64,000 nt of DNA from assembly GCA_023525975.1 (NCBI GenBank), contig CM042018.1, positions 74,531,001 to 74,595,000 of the forward strand. The letters are read 5' to 3'. A program made the translations under genes and the position numbers. Numbering within the stretch: position 1 is the first letter of the stretch; each line of letters starts with the position of its first letter. The stretch comes from Smallanthus sonchifolius (Eukaryota; Streptophyta; Magnoliopsida; Asterales; Asteraceae). Positions 22,458 through 33,137 of the stretch are shown piece after piece. Below the pieces are notes generated by a model, which saw only the letters and a program-made list of their open reading frames with translations, searched no databases and was not told the DNA's origin.

Positions 22458-24657
22458 CTGTAAATGTAGAGGACAAAAACACATTAGTAAACAAAACAAA
22501 CAAAAAGAATTTTAAAAAAAAATTTAACACGAAATTTTTTTTAACAAAAAATTCACAAGTCCAAAAGACTCCTGAGCCCTTAGGCGAACTTACTAAGTTC
22601 GCTTAGTGTTTCAAGAGGCGAACATAACAAGTTCGCCTAAACCTGTCTGTCGATACAAATTCCACACAGAATCAAAAACATGTCTAAATCAAGTATAAAT
22701 TCTCAATTCAAACTTTCCAATATCATCGATTAAGACTGACGACACATTTTAAATCAACAATTTCAAGTGTTAATACAACAACTATGTTCAAATATCATCA
22801 AACGTGAAAACTTTCAAAACGAAGAACTCGGAGTAAAAAATTTCAAAATCCAGAAGATTTACCAGATAAAATTCGTTGAAATTACCCTAGAATTACTCGC
22901 AATCGAAAACCGATTCAGAAACAACCACACAAAATTCTAATCAGAAACCCTAGATCTGAAATCACAAGTTCGCTAAAATATTCTACAAGTTCGCTAAAAC
23001 AATGAATAGGATAAATGAATAAGTTCGCCTGAACACAATACTAAATCACCATTAAGTTCGCTCCATTAGGCGAACTTGTTAAGTTCGCTTAACAAGCCTC
23101 AAGCGAACATATTAAGTTCGCTTACTCAGAACCAGGCGAACATATTAAGTTTGCTCCAAACCTTTTCCTTTGACCAAAATTCTTCACTTTCAACACGACA
23201 CATTCTTGTGAACTTCCATCTGTAGCAAGTATCTGATCCAATCCCGAAACATTTTAAAAATAAAATTTTCATGGAAGATAGAAACAAAATATTTTTGGAT
23301 TTTATCTGTACAAACGGAATCACATATTTTTGGTTTTTATCTGAGCAAACTGAAAACACATATTTTTGGTTTGTATATGAGTAAACTAAAATACATATTT
23401 TTGGATGAACATCATGAGCAAGAAGATCATATCAGTATATGAGCAATTCATCACACAATTTATAATCAATTAAGGGTAACCTATGATATGAAACAATCAA
23501 ACTCATACTTATGTAACTCATACTTTTTCAATTTTATGAAACTTTTGCAATCTATTTGAATAATACTTGAAATGATACGCGATAAATTTCAAAGTAAACA
23601 AGATCAGGTTATGAAATGCTCAATTTTTCATTCCGAATTTGCAATACAAAGCATGAAGTTTTAAATTGTCAATATTATATGATTTGAAACTATAAGCATT
23701 TTTCTTCCAAATTCATATGAGTTAGTACCATTTAGATGAAAAATATCGTGTACCCCACATATATGCCAACATAAATTAAATTTGCATTATCTTCAAGACA
23801 AACACAGTTTATTGAAAGATTAGATCAATCTCCAAGATGAAATTATCTCTATTAGCACAATTATAGAATAGAAAATCCCAAAGGATATAAGAATCAGAAT
23901 GATTCAGAATCGAAAGATTCTAATGAATTGGCTTTATAATGAGAATCAATAGATCCAGGTTGGAGGATCCAACTATTATCTGGATAAATTTCAATGAAAT
24001 CAGAATAGATGATGTATCTAACGGATCCAAGAGTGAATATATGTTCTAACAGATGTTGTCAGAAACATATCTTAGTTCAGCAACACATTGCATATTTTCG
24101 GGGCATGGGAAGTGAAGTGAACTGAAAGAGTTTGTGCTAAATACATAATTCGATATTGGTCTCATGAAATTCTTAAAACCATATATTCTATATCTGATAA
24201 TGATCTTTTACACACACACTCAGGCATATAATGGATTCAAATCACAGATGTAATCATATCATATTTAATTTTCACACTACTATTGGTTCAAAAACGCTTC
24301 TAGTCTATTGACAATTCAAGTTTCAAACTCATATTCAAATTAAAACATGTTGTCAAGATTAGAGCATTCAAAACACTATCATTTCTCATTTATGCAGACT
24401 TTGAAATTTAGATCAAATCAAATTATTTTAAACTTTCATATATCAAAGGTCTACTAAGGTCATGTGTAATGAATTATTCACTGATGTACTATCATTTCTT
24501 CTATAACTTCGAATGATGTCAATTTTATATTTTTCATTTTGTTTTGAATTTTTTTATAAATAACAATTTTTGACTAAAATGTAAAATGCAGAAATGTAAT
24601 AAAGCAATAAAAGAAATTGAAAACAAAATCTCCCATGAAAATTGTTTTGAAAAACTT
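22458..24657 (-). other. non-coding region between pol and extra ORF of copia E, with inverted-repeat array
   Basis: No gene. 22579-23155 carries about six copies of GGCGAAC..GTTCGCC-type motifs, close upstream of the extra-ORF start. The rest is homologous to 6104-7677 of copia F. Confidence 0.65.
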
Positions 24658-25874
24658 TTATTCGGGATTGATCATACCAATCATCTTGATCAGAAATTCA
24701 AACCTGGTACGATCAAATGCTTTGGTAAAAAGATCAGCAAAAGTGTCATCTGTATGTACCTTTACCAGCTCAATCAACTTCTTATCTGCACAATCACGAA
24801 TAAAATGATATATAATTTCAATGTGCTTTGTTTTACTGTGCTTAACAGGATTATTTGTGATAGACATTGTAACATTATTATCAATAAACATGGGGGTTCC
24901 AGTAAAATTCAAACCGTAGTCTCTTAATTACTGTTGGATCCACAAGATCTGTGAACAACAACTTACAGCAGCAATGTATTCTGCTTCGCATGTTGAAATG
25001 GAAACTGTAGTTTTCTTTTTGCATTGCTAGGAAACTAGACGATTACCCAATAACTGGCAACCACCTATAGTAGATTTCCTGTCCAAACAACAACCACCAA
25101 AATCAAAATCCGTTTAAGCATTGAATTCAAAGTTAGAACCGTGAGGAAACCATAGTCCCAATCTTTGTTTTCCTTTCAGATAACGAAAAATTCTCTTTAC
25201 TACAATCAAATGAGATTCTTTTGGTTTTGCTTGGAACCTGGAACAAATACACAAAGCGAACATTATATCTGGCCTTGAAACAGTTAAGTACATGAGGGAT
25301 CCAATCATAGCATGGTAGAGTCGGCAATCGACTTCTTTTCCATCCGGGTCAGAATTCAATTTATGGTTGACCGGAATCGGAGTATCATATGGGGTACAGT
25401 CTTCCATCTTGAATCGGCTCAAGATGTCCTTTACATACTTGGACTGATGAATAATAAAACCATCTTCCTTCTGATTTACTTGAAGACCTAGGAAAAATGA
25501 TAACTCTCCCATAGCTGACATCTCAACTTTGATTTCATAATACTCTCAAACTCTTTGCATAACCCTTCATTTGTAGAGCCAAAAATAATATCGTCTATAT
25601 ATATTTGTACCAGTAGGTATTCTCCCCCTGTTTTCTTAATGAATAAAGTCGAGTCAATATGGCCACGAAAAAAATCATTCTCCAGAAGATGTGTAGACAA
25701 TGTTTCATACCACGCTCGAGGAGCTTGATGAAGACCATAGAGAGCTTTATCAAGCTTGAAAACTTTGGACGGATTAATTGGATCTTCAAACCCCGGCGGC
25801 TGACACACATAAACTTCCTCCTTGACTTTACCATATAAGAAAGCACTTTTTACATCTAATTGATACACCTTAAA
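24658..25874 (-). pseudogene. copia E RT C-terminal part and RNase H
   Basis: RT palm and connection with the copia signature VYQLDVKSAFLYG, PPGFEDP, YGLHQAPRAWYE and catalytic YIDD (VQIYIDDIIFGST) near 25590; then AMGELSFFLGLQV and LYHAMIGSLMYLTVSRPDI; then RNase H (CEAEYIAAVSCCSQ, HSKTKHIEI, ADLFTKAFD). A frameshift near 25515 and stops in RNase H, including SW-to-S* (TGG to TAG) and QQ-to-Q* (CAA to TAA) between 24935 and 25110, inactivate it. Continues upstream across the solo LTR into 28885-29052. Confidence 0.85.
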
Positions 25875-26160
25875 TGTCACAACCCCAAATTCCACTAACG
25901 GAGTTTTACCGTTTGGAAGGTGACACACCAGGATCTTAGTCATTAGTTACATCAAACGACACTATATGGGACTTGAAATGCCATAACATAAAAGTTCAGA
26001 GTTAATGCGGAAGCGCAAACGTTACAATGAAGTCAAATGTAATTACACGCAACAAGCGTCAATTAATGTAATTAAATAAACTGTTTAAAATATTTGAAAT
26101 GAATGATATGACAGTAGGACTCCATGCATGTCCTAAGTACGCAACCTGTGCCAAAGCGAC

Positions 26161-26786
26161 CTGAGAAACATGTAGAAAAAGTGTCAACACGAGGTTGGTG
26201 AGTTCACAGGTTTCAAGTTTGCAATATGAGAGTGTTTACCATATTATGTACATTCAATATGCATATTTATAGGTAGCTAGCCTATGTTCATATCTTACTA
26301 AAGCGCTCGCAACCGAAGCTGACTGTTTGTTTATTGCCTCCTGCCAGGTCTATCAACTCTGGCAAATGTGAGTAGGCTAACATTTCACCCGTTCGATATC
26401 CAATCGAGTTAGCGCGACTAACGCGGGTGGGATTTCTCAAACCCAGTAGTACTACTAAACATTATCTCGCTAAGATCCATATTAACGGTTCGATGTATGA
26501 TGAGGACTTTCTGTGATAGTGTGTCATGCTTAACCTCAACAGTAATAACATATGAATTACAATAATCTAAAATAGTTGTGTCATGCTTTCTCCCCCAACG
26601 GGAAAAACATGTAACATAATGTTTATCTGCGTACCTGTTTCTCTCTCACGGGGAAAACAAGTAAAAGTATGATAGTTGGTGTTCATGCTTGTTTCTCCTC
26701 AACAGGAAAACAAGTAAAATATGTTTGTGTTTAAGCATGTTTCTCCCCCAATAGTAAAACAAGTAAAAAGGGGCCGTGAAACTCAC
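26161..26786 (-). other. putative LTR intron, solo LTR
   Basis: Donor CAG|GTGAGTTTCACGGCCCC at 26786 and acceptor TGTTTCTCAG ending at 26161, with ACTCACCAACC..GTTGACAC upstream of the acceptor. Four copies of a TGTTTCTCC..GGAAAAACA inverted-repeat unit lie inside (26585-26765). Confidence 0.5.
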
Positions 26787-27554
26787 CTGAGTTGAATGGT
26801 AGATGGACTACACGGAAAGTATGTTAGAACCATGAGTGTAAGTCTCAGACGACTTACGAATGTCCTAGAATTATTACACATAAGATTAGAGATAAACATG
26901 GGAATATATGATGACGACACTGAATAAGAAACGTCCTAAAAGAACATTCTATTGATTAAGAGTAGACCAACGCGTCCACGGGAATAAGAATTCTTAAATT
27001 AGGACATATGCGTTACACGACGAATGACAAAGTAGTATTTAATAAACATGATCATGCATCGTCGTTATTAAGTAGTGATTTAGAAAATTATATTATTTTC
27101 TAAACTCGTAGAATTAGTACGGTCACCTTTTATGTGTCAAAAATAATAACTACATTATTTTTATTGCGAGTATGTATATACGAGGAAAATAATATAACTA
27201 GTTAGATTATTTAAAAATTTCGGCGTTTACACAACGCTTGATAAAGCGACGAAAATAATATATATATGTATATATTATTTTTAATAGTGGGAGATAGTAT
27301 TAAAAATGGTTATAAAACTAAGCCCGAACATAAAATTTAAGAACAAACGTTTGAGATTTTAAATAATAATTTTTGTGAAATAATATAATCGATATATATT
27401 CTTTTAATACCACTAAATTTCTTTAAAATGCTTTATAAAATAAATCCCGAGCCTTTGGTCGTTTTCCGGGTTTCAAATATGTTTATATAATATGTAAATA
27501 ACATAGGGATGGTTTTAAAATGCTAAAACCATTATTAAAACAATTCAAAAATAA

Positions 27555-27645
27555 AAACAGTGTGGAGAGACTCGAACTCGGGTCTCTCCCCACAAGCACA
27601 ACACCTTAACCAGTCCCGGCCGCTAGGCTATCGCAACAGAACCCA
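27555..27645 (-). ncRNA. tRNA-like sequence in solo LTR
   Basis: Minus strand has A-box-like TAGCCTAGCGG and B-box-like GAGTTCGAGTCTC within about 55 bases, spacing similar to a tRNA with a long variable arm. LTR-sense orientation. A relic or Pol III promoter; no intact cloverleaf shown. Confidence 0.5.
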
Positions 27646-28884
27646 GATCGAAATCCTTTTGATTAGTAATTCCCGAGAGCCCCCTCCCCATTTTCGATCG
27701 TGATCGGTACTCCCCCCAATCACACCGAATTCGGCCATGGTACACGAAATTGACATAAGGGTTTTGTTAATCACTAAAAATCGAGTCTGAGGGTGGGTTT
27801 TATTTCAAAAATGATAAGTATTTGATCCGTTTAAATCTTTGTTTTAGAAACCGAACCCTAGGTTAGAATTTTTAATCGATTTGTATAATTCTTGTAATAT
27901 TAGCTTCTGGATTCATGGGGCTATTGATCAGTGAGGGATTACGATTCTAACCACACCATTTAATTGGATTTAGACCATGTCTAGGTTAGGGTTCCATTAA
28001 ACCCGATTGGCTATGAACCCTAGATAACAGATTTTAATCGATTCGATATTATTTGATTTATTTGATGTGGGGCTTTCAAAGAGTATGTAATTGCGAGTCT
28101 ACCCATGTACTTTAATTGAATTTTAATCAAGTTGAGGATCGAAAGCCCCAAATTGGGTTTCGTATGAACCCTAGATTATGGTCTGGATTAATTCGATGAT
28201 ATGAGCCCCAATTAATTTAGGGCTTTCATTCTATGAGTAAAAACGAAACTATAGGTGTTAATGGTTACCAGATTGGATGTCGAATTGGTAGGTTTCGACT
28301 AAATGGGTGTCGACGGCGATGACCTTGATCCTTAGCGACACTCGTGACGATTTCGGTCCAAATTCTTGTGTGTAACAGGTTCCAACAGTTGCGACTTGTA
28401 GGTGAGAGTGTTCGATTTTAGAGTATTCGATCAATTGATCATGAATTTGTGAATGATAGAGGTGCGGTCGACGGTTACAAATAGATATCCCATTATTGGG
28501 TTTAATTCGATTCAATACTCGAATTAAAAGCTTCATGATGATCGTGAATGATATTCAAGTCCGTTTCAGTTACGAATTCCAATCAAATTCGGTTGGTATT
28601 CACGAATTCGTTTAAGGAATGAGAGGTTTGACTTTTTCAAGTCAAACATGAACTTAAACTTGTAAACTTTGACTTTCTAAATCAATCTAATTGAAATTGA
28701 ATGAATTACAATTTGATCCTTGTAGTTTGAATTCAGGTATTTGACAGGATTAGTCCTTGGGATTAAATTTCATTAACTAAGTTAGGATTTAACCGGATTT
28801 GTTTAACGGAGTTAAGTTTTTAGGAGGAAATTTAACGAAGTTGTTAACGAGGTTGATCATGAAAAGTCGGGTTGTCACATTAAA

Positions 28885-29052
28885 CCCTTTGTATGAAGCA
28901 AAAGCAAGAAACAACCTTATAGCTTCAAGCCTAGCAACAGACGCATAAACCTCGGTGTAATCAATTCCCACTTGTTGATTGAAACCTTGTACAACTAATC
29001 TTGTCTTATTTCTCACCACAACACCTCGATTATCTTTCTTGCATTTAAACAC
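28885..29052 (-). pseudogene. copia E RT segment between two insertions
   Basis: Encodes the RT finger/palm motifs NKTRLVVQGFNQ, GIDYTEVYASVARLEAIR and ends at the A insertion (AACAC duplication at 29048-29052). Continues at 43276 on one side and at 25874 on the other. A-to-S in the usual FAPVARLEA (YASVARLEA) is visible. Confidence 0.9.
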
Positions 29053-29769
29053 TGTTGGATCGGGATCTACCTTGATCCAATGATTCAACACATTAACCGA
29101 ACCAAATCGTGCGGAATCCGATTTGATTGGCAATCCAATCTATGACACGGATCGGGTCGTAAGAAACGAGCGGATTAGACGACGAATCGAAGGTTTCTAT
29201 CGACCCTTTGGTGTAGAGAAGTTGGATACAAGACCTGGAAACTCTCAAGAACCGAGATTCGACAATACAGATGCAGAGAGTTTGTGTGTTCTGTTCTTTT
29301 TCTTGTTCTACTCTGGACAGTATATGTATATGTGTTGTATATCTTCTCTGTTTTGTGCTCATGAAGTGAAACTTCTATATATAGTGCAGAGGCCATTCGT
29401 ACGAATGAGCCATGTGAATGGACTCATTCGTGCGAATGAATCAACAGAATGGTTCATTCGTAAGAATGAATCATCAGAATGGTTCATTCGTACGAATGAA
29501 TCATTCTCATGACTTATTCTAGTGAATGAATCATTCTCATGATCTATTCGTGCGAATGGATCATTCTCATGATCCATTCGTGCGAATGGGCCTTTCAATA
29601 GCACGATTGATTAACGTTATCGATATTTATCAGATCATTTAATACACAGTCGTTATATATGAGTAAACATTAAGGATAAACATGTAATTTCATTAATACA
29701 TCAAATAGTTACATTAAACATAGATGAAATACATATTACAAGGGATTAGGGACATAATATGCATCTACA
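29053..29769 (-). repeat. 3' LTR of copia A
   Basis: 717 bp. Seven units of about 28 bp built on CATTCGTRCGAATG at 29394-29592 sit directly upstream (minus sense) of the TATA box CTATATATAG (29375-29384). Confidence 0.95.
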
Positions 29770-29782
29770 TACTCCCCCTTGG
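29770..29782 (-). other. polypurine tract of copia A
   Basis: CCAAGGGGGAGTA on the minus strand beside the LTR. Confidence 0.85.
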
Positions 29783-29814
29783 ACCTAGATCCCTTCAAAA
29801 TGACCTAACTAACA

Positions 29815-31020
29815 TTAGTTGGTCTTCAACATCTCTTTTGAACGAGTTTTCCAGTTGACCCCCGCGTGTATGTTAAAAGCAAAGCATATACGTATCACCT
29901 TCACATACTGCAACGCCTGGTCTATATCTTCAACTTCAAAAAACGGCTGACACTTGTATAAAGTGGTAACATCTTGTTCAAACAAGTTGGTCAGCCACAA
30001 CGGATCAAAGACCCTGATGGTCTCCCATGACCCTTCTTTACAAAGCACTATTACAGCTTCACCAGTACGCCCATCATAGTACCACCATTTGAACTGATAT
30101 GAGAAGTCCTGGATCATTTTCCTTAAAGGAATCTTCTTCATGATCGTTGGAGGTTTCCACTTTAATACAATTAGGGGCTTCTTGGTGATTGGATGAACCT
30201 TTTCCTTGTGAATGTAACGTGTAGGCATTTGTGGCTTGAAGTTCACCCAATTCTTCCGGTATTCATACTGTAATTGACGTTCAAACCATTCGGACAGACC
30301 GGAAGATTCGCTGTATAGAAGCTTTAGACGCGCCAATTGATTTACTTCAAATGCGGGCAGCGTCTTGAAGTCATGAGGGTACCTGAAATATTGTATGCCC
30401 TTCTCTCTTTTTATAGCATAGCAGCTTAAGTCTTTGAAGTATGCCCAACTGATTATACGACCATCAGACTTGTGTCCTTTGAGTCGATAAACTTTAGTGT
30501 ACTTGGTTGGAGGAGAGGGCTTTGAGTTCTTCTTTAGTTCAGCCATGTATTCCATCCACTGACTTTTACGTTCATTCAGCTCTTCAATGTCAAAAGTGGA
30601 GGGACCGGCTTCATCCTCTTTGTTGTCGATAATGCGGTTGACCTCCTCGTCGGACTGCTGAGTGAATAAGTCCGCGAAGGAGGGAAGATCATCACCATCT
30701 ACTGATGCGTACTTTGGATATTCTTGATCAGTGATGTCTTCGACTTCAACCTCATCAACGTCTTCTAGTTCGTCAGAGGAGGGATAATCAGTTGTAGGAA
30801 CAGATGCCTCTTCAGTAATGACTTCGTCGGGATTCATTTGAAATAGCTCGGCAATCTGTTCTTTTGACAAGCAGTGTACGATTTCCTCTTCCTCTTTATC
30901 ATAAATCACTGAATGTTGGATGATCCCTTGCATGTCAAGCACATAAGTTAACTTTGAAGGTTGTTGCTTGAGAGGCATCACATCCAAAACTATTTTCATA
31001 AACAAACAAAGAATAAACAT
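29815..31020 (-). CDS. extra ORF of copia A, C-terminal half
   Basis: 401 aa, intact. Acidic N-terminal part (EEEEIVHCLSKEQIAELF, DELEDVDEVEVEDI), then a C-terminal globular domain: IISWAYFKDLSCYAIKRE, YFRYPHDFKTLPAFEVNQL, PLRKMIQDF, FKWWYYDGRTGEAVI, WLTNLFEQDV. The C-terminal motifs match E 19543-20000. No catalytic motif is recognised. It may be the second exon of one long protein: removal of 30990-31132 joins it in frame to the preceding ORF, giving about 1059 aa. Alternatively it starts at the ATG at 31020. Function unknown; conservation in two families implies a role in the element life cycle. Confidence 0.7.
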   Translation of the reverse strand: MFILCLFMKIVLDVMPLKQQPSKLTYVLDMQGIIQHSVIYDKEEEEIVHCLSKEQIAELFQMNPDEVITEEASVPTTDYPSSDELEDVDEVEVEDITDQEYPKYASVDGDDLPSFADLFTQQSDEEVNRIIDNKEDEAGPSTFDIEELNERKSQWMEYMAELKKNSKPSPPTKYTKVYRLKGHKSDGRIISWAYFKDLSCYAIKREKGIQYFRYPHDFKTLPAFEVNQLARLKLLYSESSGLSEWFERQLQYEYRKNWVNFKPQMPTRYIHKEKVHPITKKPLIVLKWKPPTIMKKIPLRKMIQDFSYQFKWWYYDGRTGEAVIVLCKEGSWETIRVFDPLWLTNLFEQDVTTLYKCQPFFEVEDIDQALQYVKVIRICFAFNIHAGVNWKTRSKEMLKTN

Positions 31021-31132
31021 GTGAGAGTTTGAAATTTCATTGATTTAATCAAAATAAAACTGAAATTATTTACATAATAATCTAATATTTACAATAAGAC
31101 AACTTAAAACACTTAAAACAAAAACTATCAAC
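30990..31132 (-). other. candidate intron between the two extra ORFs of copia A
   Basis: 143 nt, T-rich, donor GAAG|GTTGATAG and acceptor TATGAAAATAG|TTTTGG. Removal skips the upstream stop (31128-31130) and keeps frame (2005 + 1175 nt = 1060 codons). The donor is weak. The homologous E protein is a single frame without this gap. Confidence 0.45.
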
Positions 31133-33137
31133 CTTCAGTTCCCTTTTGTGTATCTGATGATGGGCCTACTGGTTTGTCTAATTTTTGCTTCGTGTGTGCC
31201 TCTGCTTCTGCTGTCTTTGAAGCACTTGATGCAGCACCAGCATTGGCACCATCATCCTTATCTTCGTCATTCTTGTCATCATCATCATCATCACTATCAT
31301 CATCATCATCGTCACCATCATCATCCTCATCATCATCATCATCATCATCACCATCATCACCATCATTTCGAGCACCCTCAATTCTAGGTGTTGTGTCCCT
31401 TCTGCTTTCTAAGTCTTCCAACAGTCTCTTATTTTCCTCCTCTATCCTTTGTATTCTCTGAGCATGTGCATCAACAGTTTTAGACAACTGTTGATTCTGG
31501 TTTGTAGCAGTGAGAAGGAGGGCTTGTTGATCATTGCATCTATTGGAAAGACTTGTGATGGCTTGGGCTTGTTCAGTATTTTGCAGAGTCAACTGACTGA
31601 TCTGCGAGCCCTGAAGATCTAAACGCTTTGACCGTTCTTGATTTTGAGCTAGAAGCTGCAGTACCAAGCTGTTTAGAGTGATGATTTGATCGTTCAACGA
31701 AATAGTCGGCAATGATGTTGATGGCTCAGCTCGAGTAGTGGCTGGCTGTGATGTATGAGCAGTCGTGTAGATGGGAGGAGGAATCGGAGGCACAGTTTGT
31801 GTCTGAGGCATGGATGTTGACATTGGAGCCTCAGACCTGGTGGCAGTTGCTGTTGTAGCAGAGGTGCTCTCCGTCCTTCTGACAAGTTTGAACTTTTGGC
31901 GTTTGGCCATTCTCTTCATTCTTCCTTTCTTGACTGGGGTTGATTGGGAAGAAGGAGCAGCAGATACTTGTGGACAGTCAGGGACAAAGTCAGCATCCCT
32001 GACGTCATCATCATCAACCCTTGAGCTTCCTTGATCTGCTCCCCTCTTTCGTTTTGTGGCGACCAATCTTGCCCCTTGTTGACTGATTTCGAATTCATCT
32101 TCAGTTTCCTCAGAATCAGTAAACAGGACGGTGTCCAGGTTAACGTCTTCTGGGTTAGTTGGAAGGGATGAATCGATAGCAGTAACAGTAGGAGTGGTGG
32201 CAGCGGTAGATGGAACATTAGGAGCATTGCCACCACCTCCCTGGCCATCTTGGTCGTCGTCATCTTGGTCGTCAGCTGGAGGCACAACAATATCCTCCCT
32301 GTCAGAATCACTATTATCGTGACGCCAATTTCTGTTTGCAGGTGCCATATAATCAGAATTTGCCAGATGTCCAATAAGGCGTTTATGTGGAGGCTTTGTT
32401 AGTCTTCCCCTATAAGTCTGTACCCGGTTTAGTGTGACATCAGTCATATGCTCCAGCCTTATCATGTCAATATCGGATCGTGGCAGTAGAGGAAGTTGGT
32501 CATCGATTATCATCTGTAAGAATCGGGGGTACATGAGATACACATTGTCCCCTTTTAGCGAGATGTTTTCCTTCAGGTGTGTGAACACCATCTCTGAAAA
32601 GTTGAATGGTATGTTCAACACCAGTGCCACAAATGCGCTCTGTATTGTTTCGCGCATATCATCAAATCCGCCACGACGGGAACCGAGGCAGTGAAGAAGA
32701 ACGTGTCCTAGATATTTATACTGGGGACAGAGGTTCGCCTTGTTGAGAATGCCTTCGGCGACATTTCCGTCGTACTTTATTCTCATGAAGCATCCACGGA
32801 CCAGATATTTATCCAGTGTCACTGGATCTTCAGGATGATCACCGAATTGACACAATCGGCGAATGTGAGAGGCAGATACAATAACCTCCTGTCCTGCAAT
32901 CTTTCCCCGTATCACAGTTGGAGAAACTTCACAGTTTATTTCAGCTGTGGCCCAGAATTCCCGTTGATGAGAAGCATAGGGAGTGCAGATATAAGATATA
33001 GCATGGGCTATCCTGGATCGAGACAAGAACTCGATCATTCCAATGAACGGTCTTGCATTCTTTGAAGTTGGGATCATGTAAGCACAAATGTTGCTTTTTG
33101 TTGAAGCTTTAAGAACAACTGGAGCTCTGTGCGCCAT
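31128..33137 (-). CDS. extra ORF of copia A, N-terminal half
   Basis: 669 aa, intact, starting MAHRAPVVLKAS at 33137. N-terminal globular domain of about 250 residues (FIGMIEFLSRSR, REFWATAEI, VIVSASHIRRL, GCFMRIKY, HVLLHCLGSRRGG, LMYPRFLQMII, RLIGHLANSDYMAP), then Pro/Ser/Thr-rich and basic stretches (KKGRMKRMAKRQKFKLV, a possible nuclear signal), a coiled coil (residues about 470-575), and a long Asp-rich tract encoded by GAT repeats (31255-31375). Two similar N-terminal motif blocks occur in E. Protein abundant in Asteraceae databases in my memory, function unknown. An inverted-repeat array lies just upstream (33220-34010). Confidence 0.8.
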   Translation of the reverse strand: MAHRAPVVLKASTKSNICAYMIPTSKNARPFIGMIEFLSRSRIAHAISYICTPYASHQREFWATAEINCEVSPTVIRGKIAGQEVIVSASHIRRLCQFGDHPEDPVTLDKYLVRGCFMRIKYDGNVAEGILNKANLCPQYKYLGHVLLHCLGSRRGGFDDMRETIQSAFVALVLNIPFNFSEMVFTHLKENISLKGDNVYLMYPRFLQMIIDDQLPLLPRSDIDMIRLEHMTDVTLNRVQTYRGRLTKPPHKRLIGHLANSDYMAPANRNWRHDNSDSDREDIVVPPADDQDDDDQDGQGGGGNAPNVPSTAATTPTVTAIDSSLPTNPEDVNLDTVLFTDSEETEDEFEISQQGARLVATKRKRGADQGSSRVDDDDVRDADFVPDCPQVSAAPSSQSTPVKKGRMKRMAKRQKFKLVRRTESTSATTATATRSEAPMSTSMPQTQTVPPIPPPIYTTAHTSQPATTRAEPSTSLPTISLNDQIITLNSLVLQLLAQNQERSKRLDLQGSQISQLTLQNTEQAQAITSLSNRCNDQQALLLTATNQNQQLSKTVDAHAQRIQRIEEENKRLLEDLESRRDTTPRIEGARNDGDDGDDDDDDDEDDDGDDDDDDSDDDDDDKNDEDKDDGANAGAASSASKTAEAEAHTKQKLDKPVGPSSDTQKGTEG
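31250..31380 (-). repeat. GAT trinucleotide repeat coding poly-Asp
   Basis: Imperfect (CAT/TCA)n on the plus strand encoding an Asp-rich run of some 40 residues with few interruptions. Confidence 0.9.

Larger units (their letters stand above)
25875..28879 (-). mobile_element. solo gypsy LTR, 3005 bp
   Basis: TGTCACAACCCC...GGGTTGTCACA with TTAAA on both sides (25870-25874 and 28880-28884), inside the E RT gene, whose frame continues on either side. No internal region remains, so LTR-LTR recombination removed it. Orientation is minus, judged from the GGGGTTGTGACA end and from the direction of its intron-like module. No coding sequence supported; 27560-27640 is tRNA-like. Confidence 0.85.

Noticed and set aside
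24586..24927. 113-aa plus-strand ORF
   Set aside because: Antisense to E RNase H.
29093..29604. Overlapping small ORFs in both A LTRs
   Set aside because: They read through the palindrome array and TATA region; identical in both LTRs because LTRs are copies.
29815..33137. Reading the extra ORFs of A as an envelope gene
   Set aside because: The slot fits, but no signal peptide, membrane segment or fusion motif is visible; only nuclear-type, acidic and coiled-coil features are seen.
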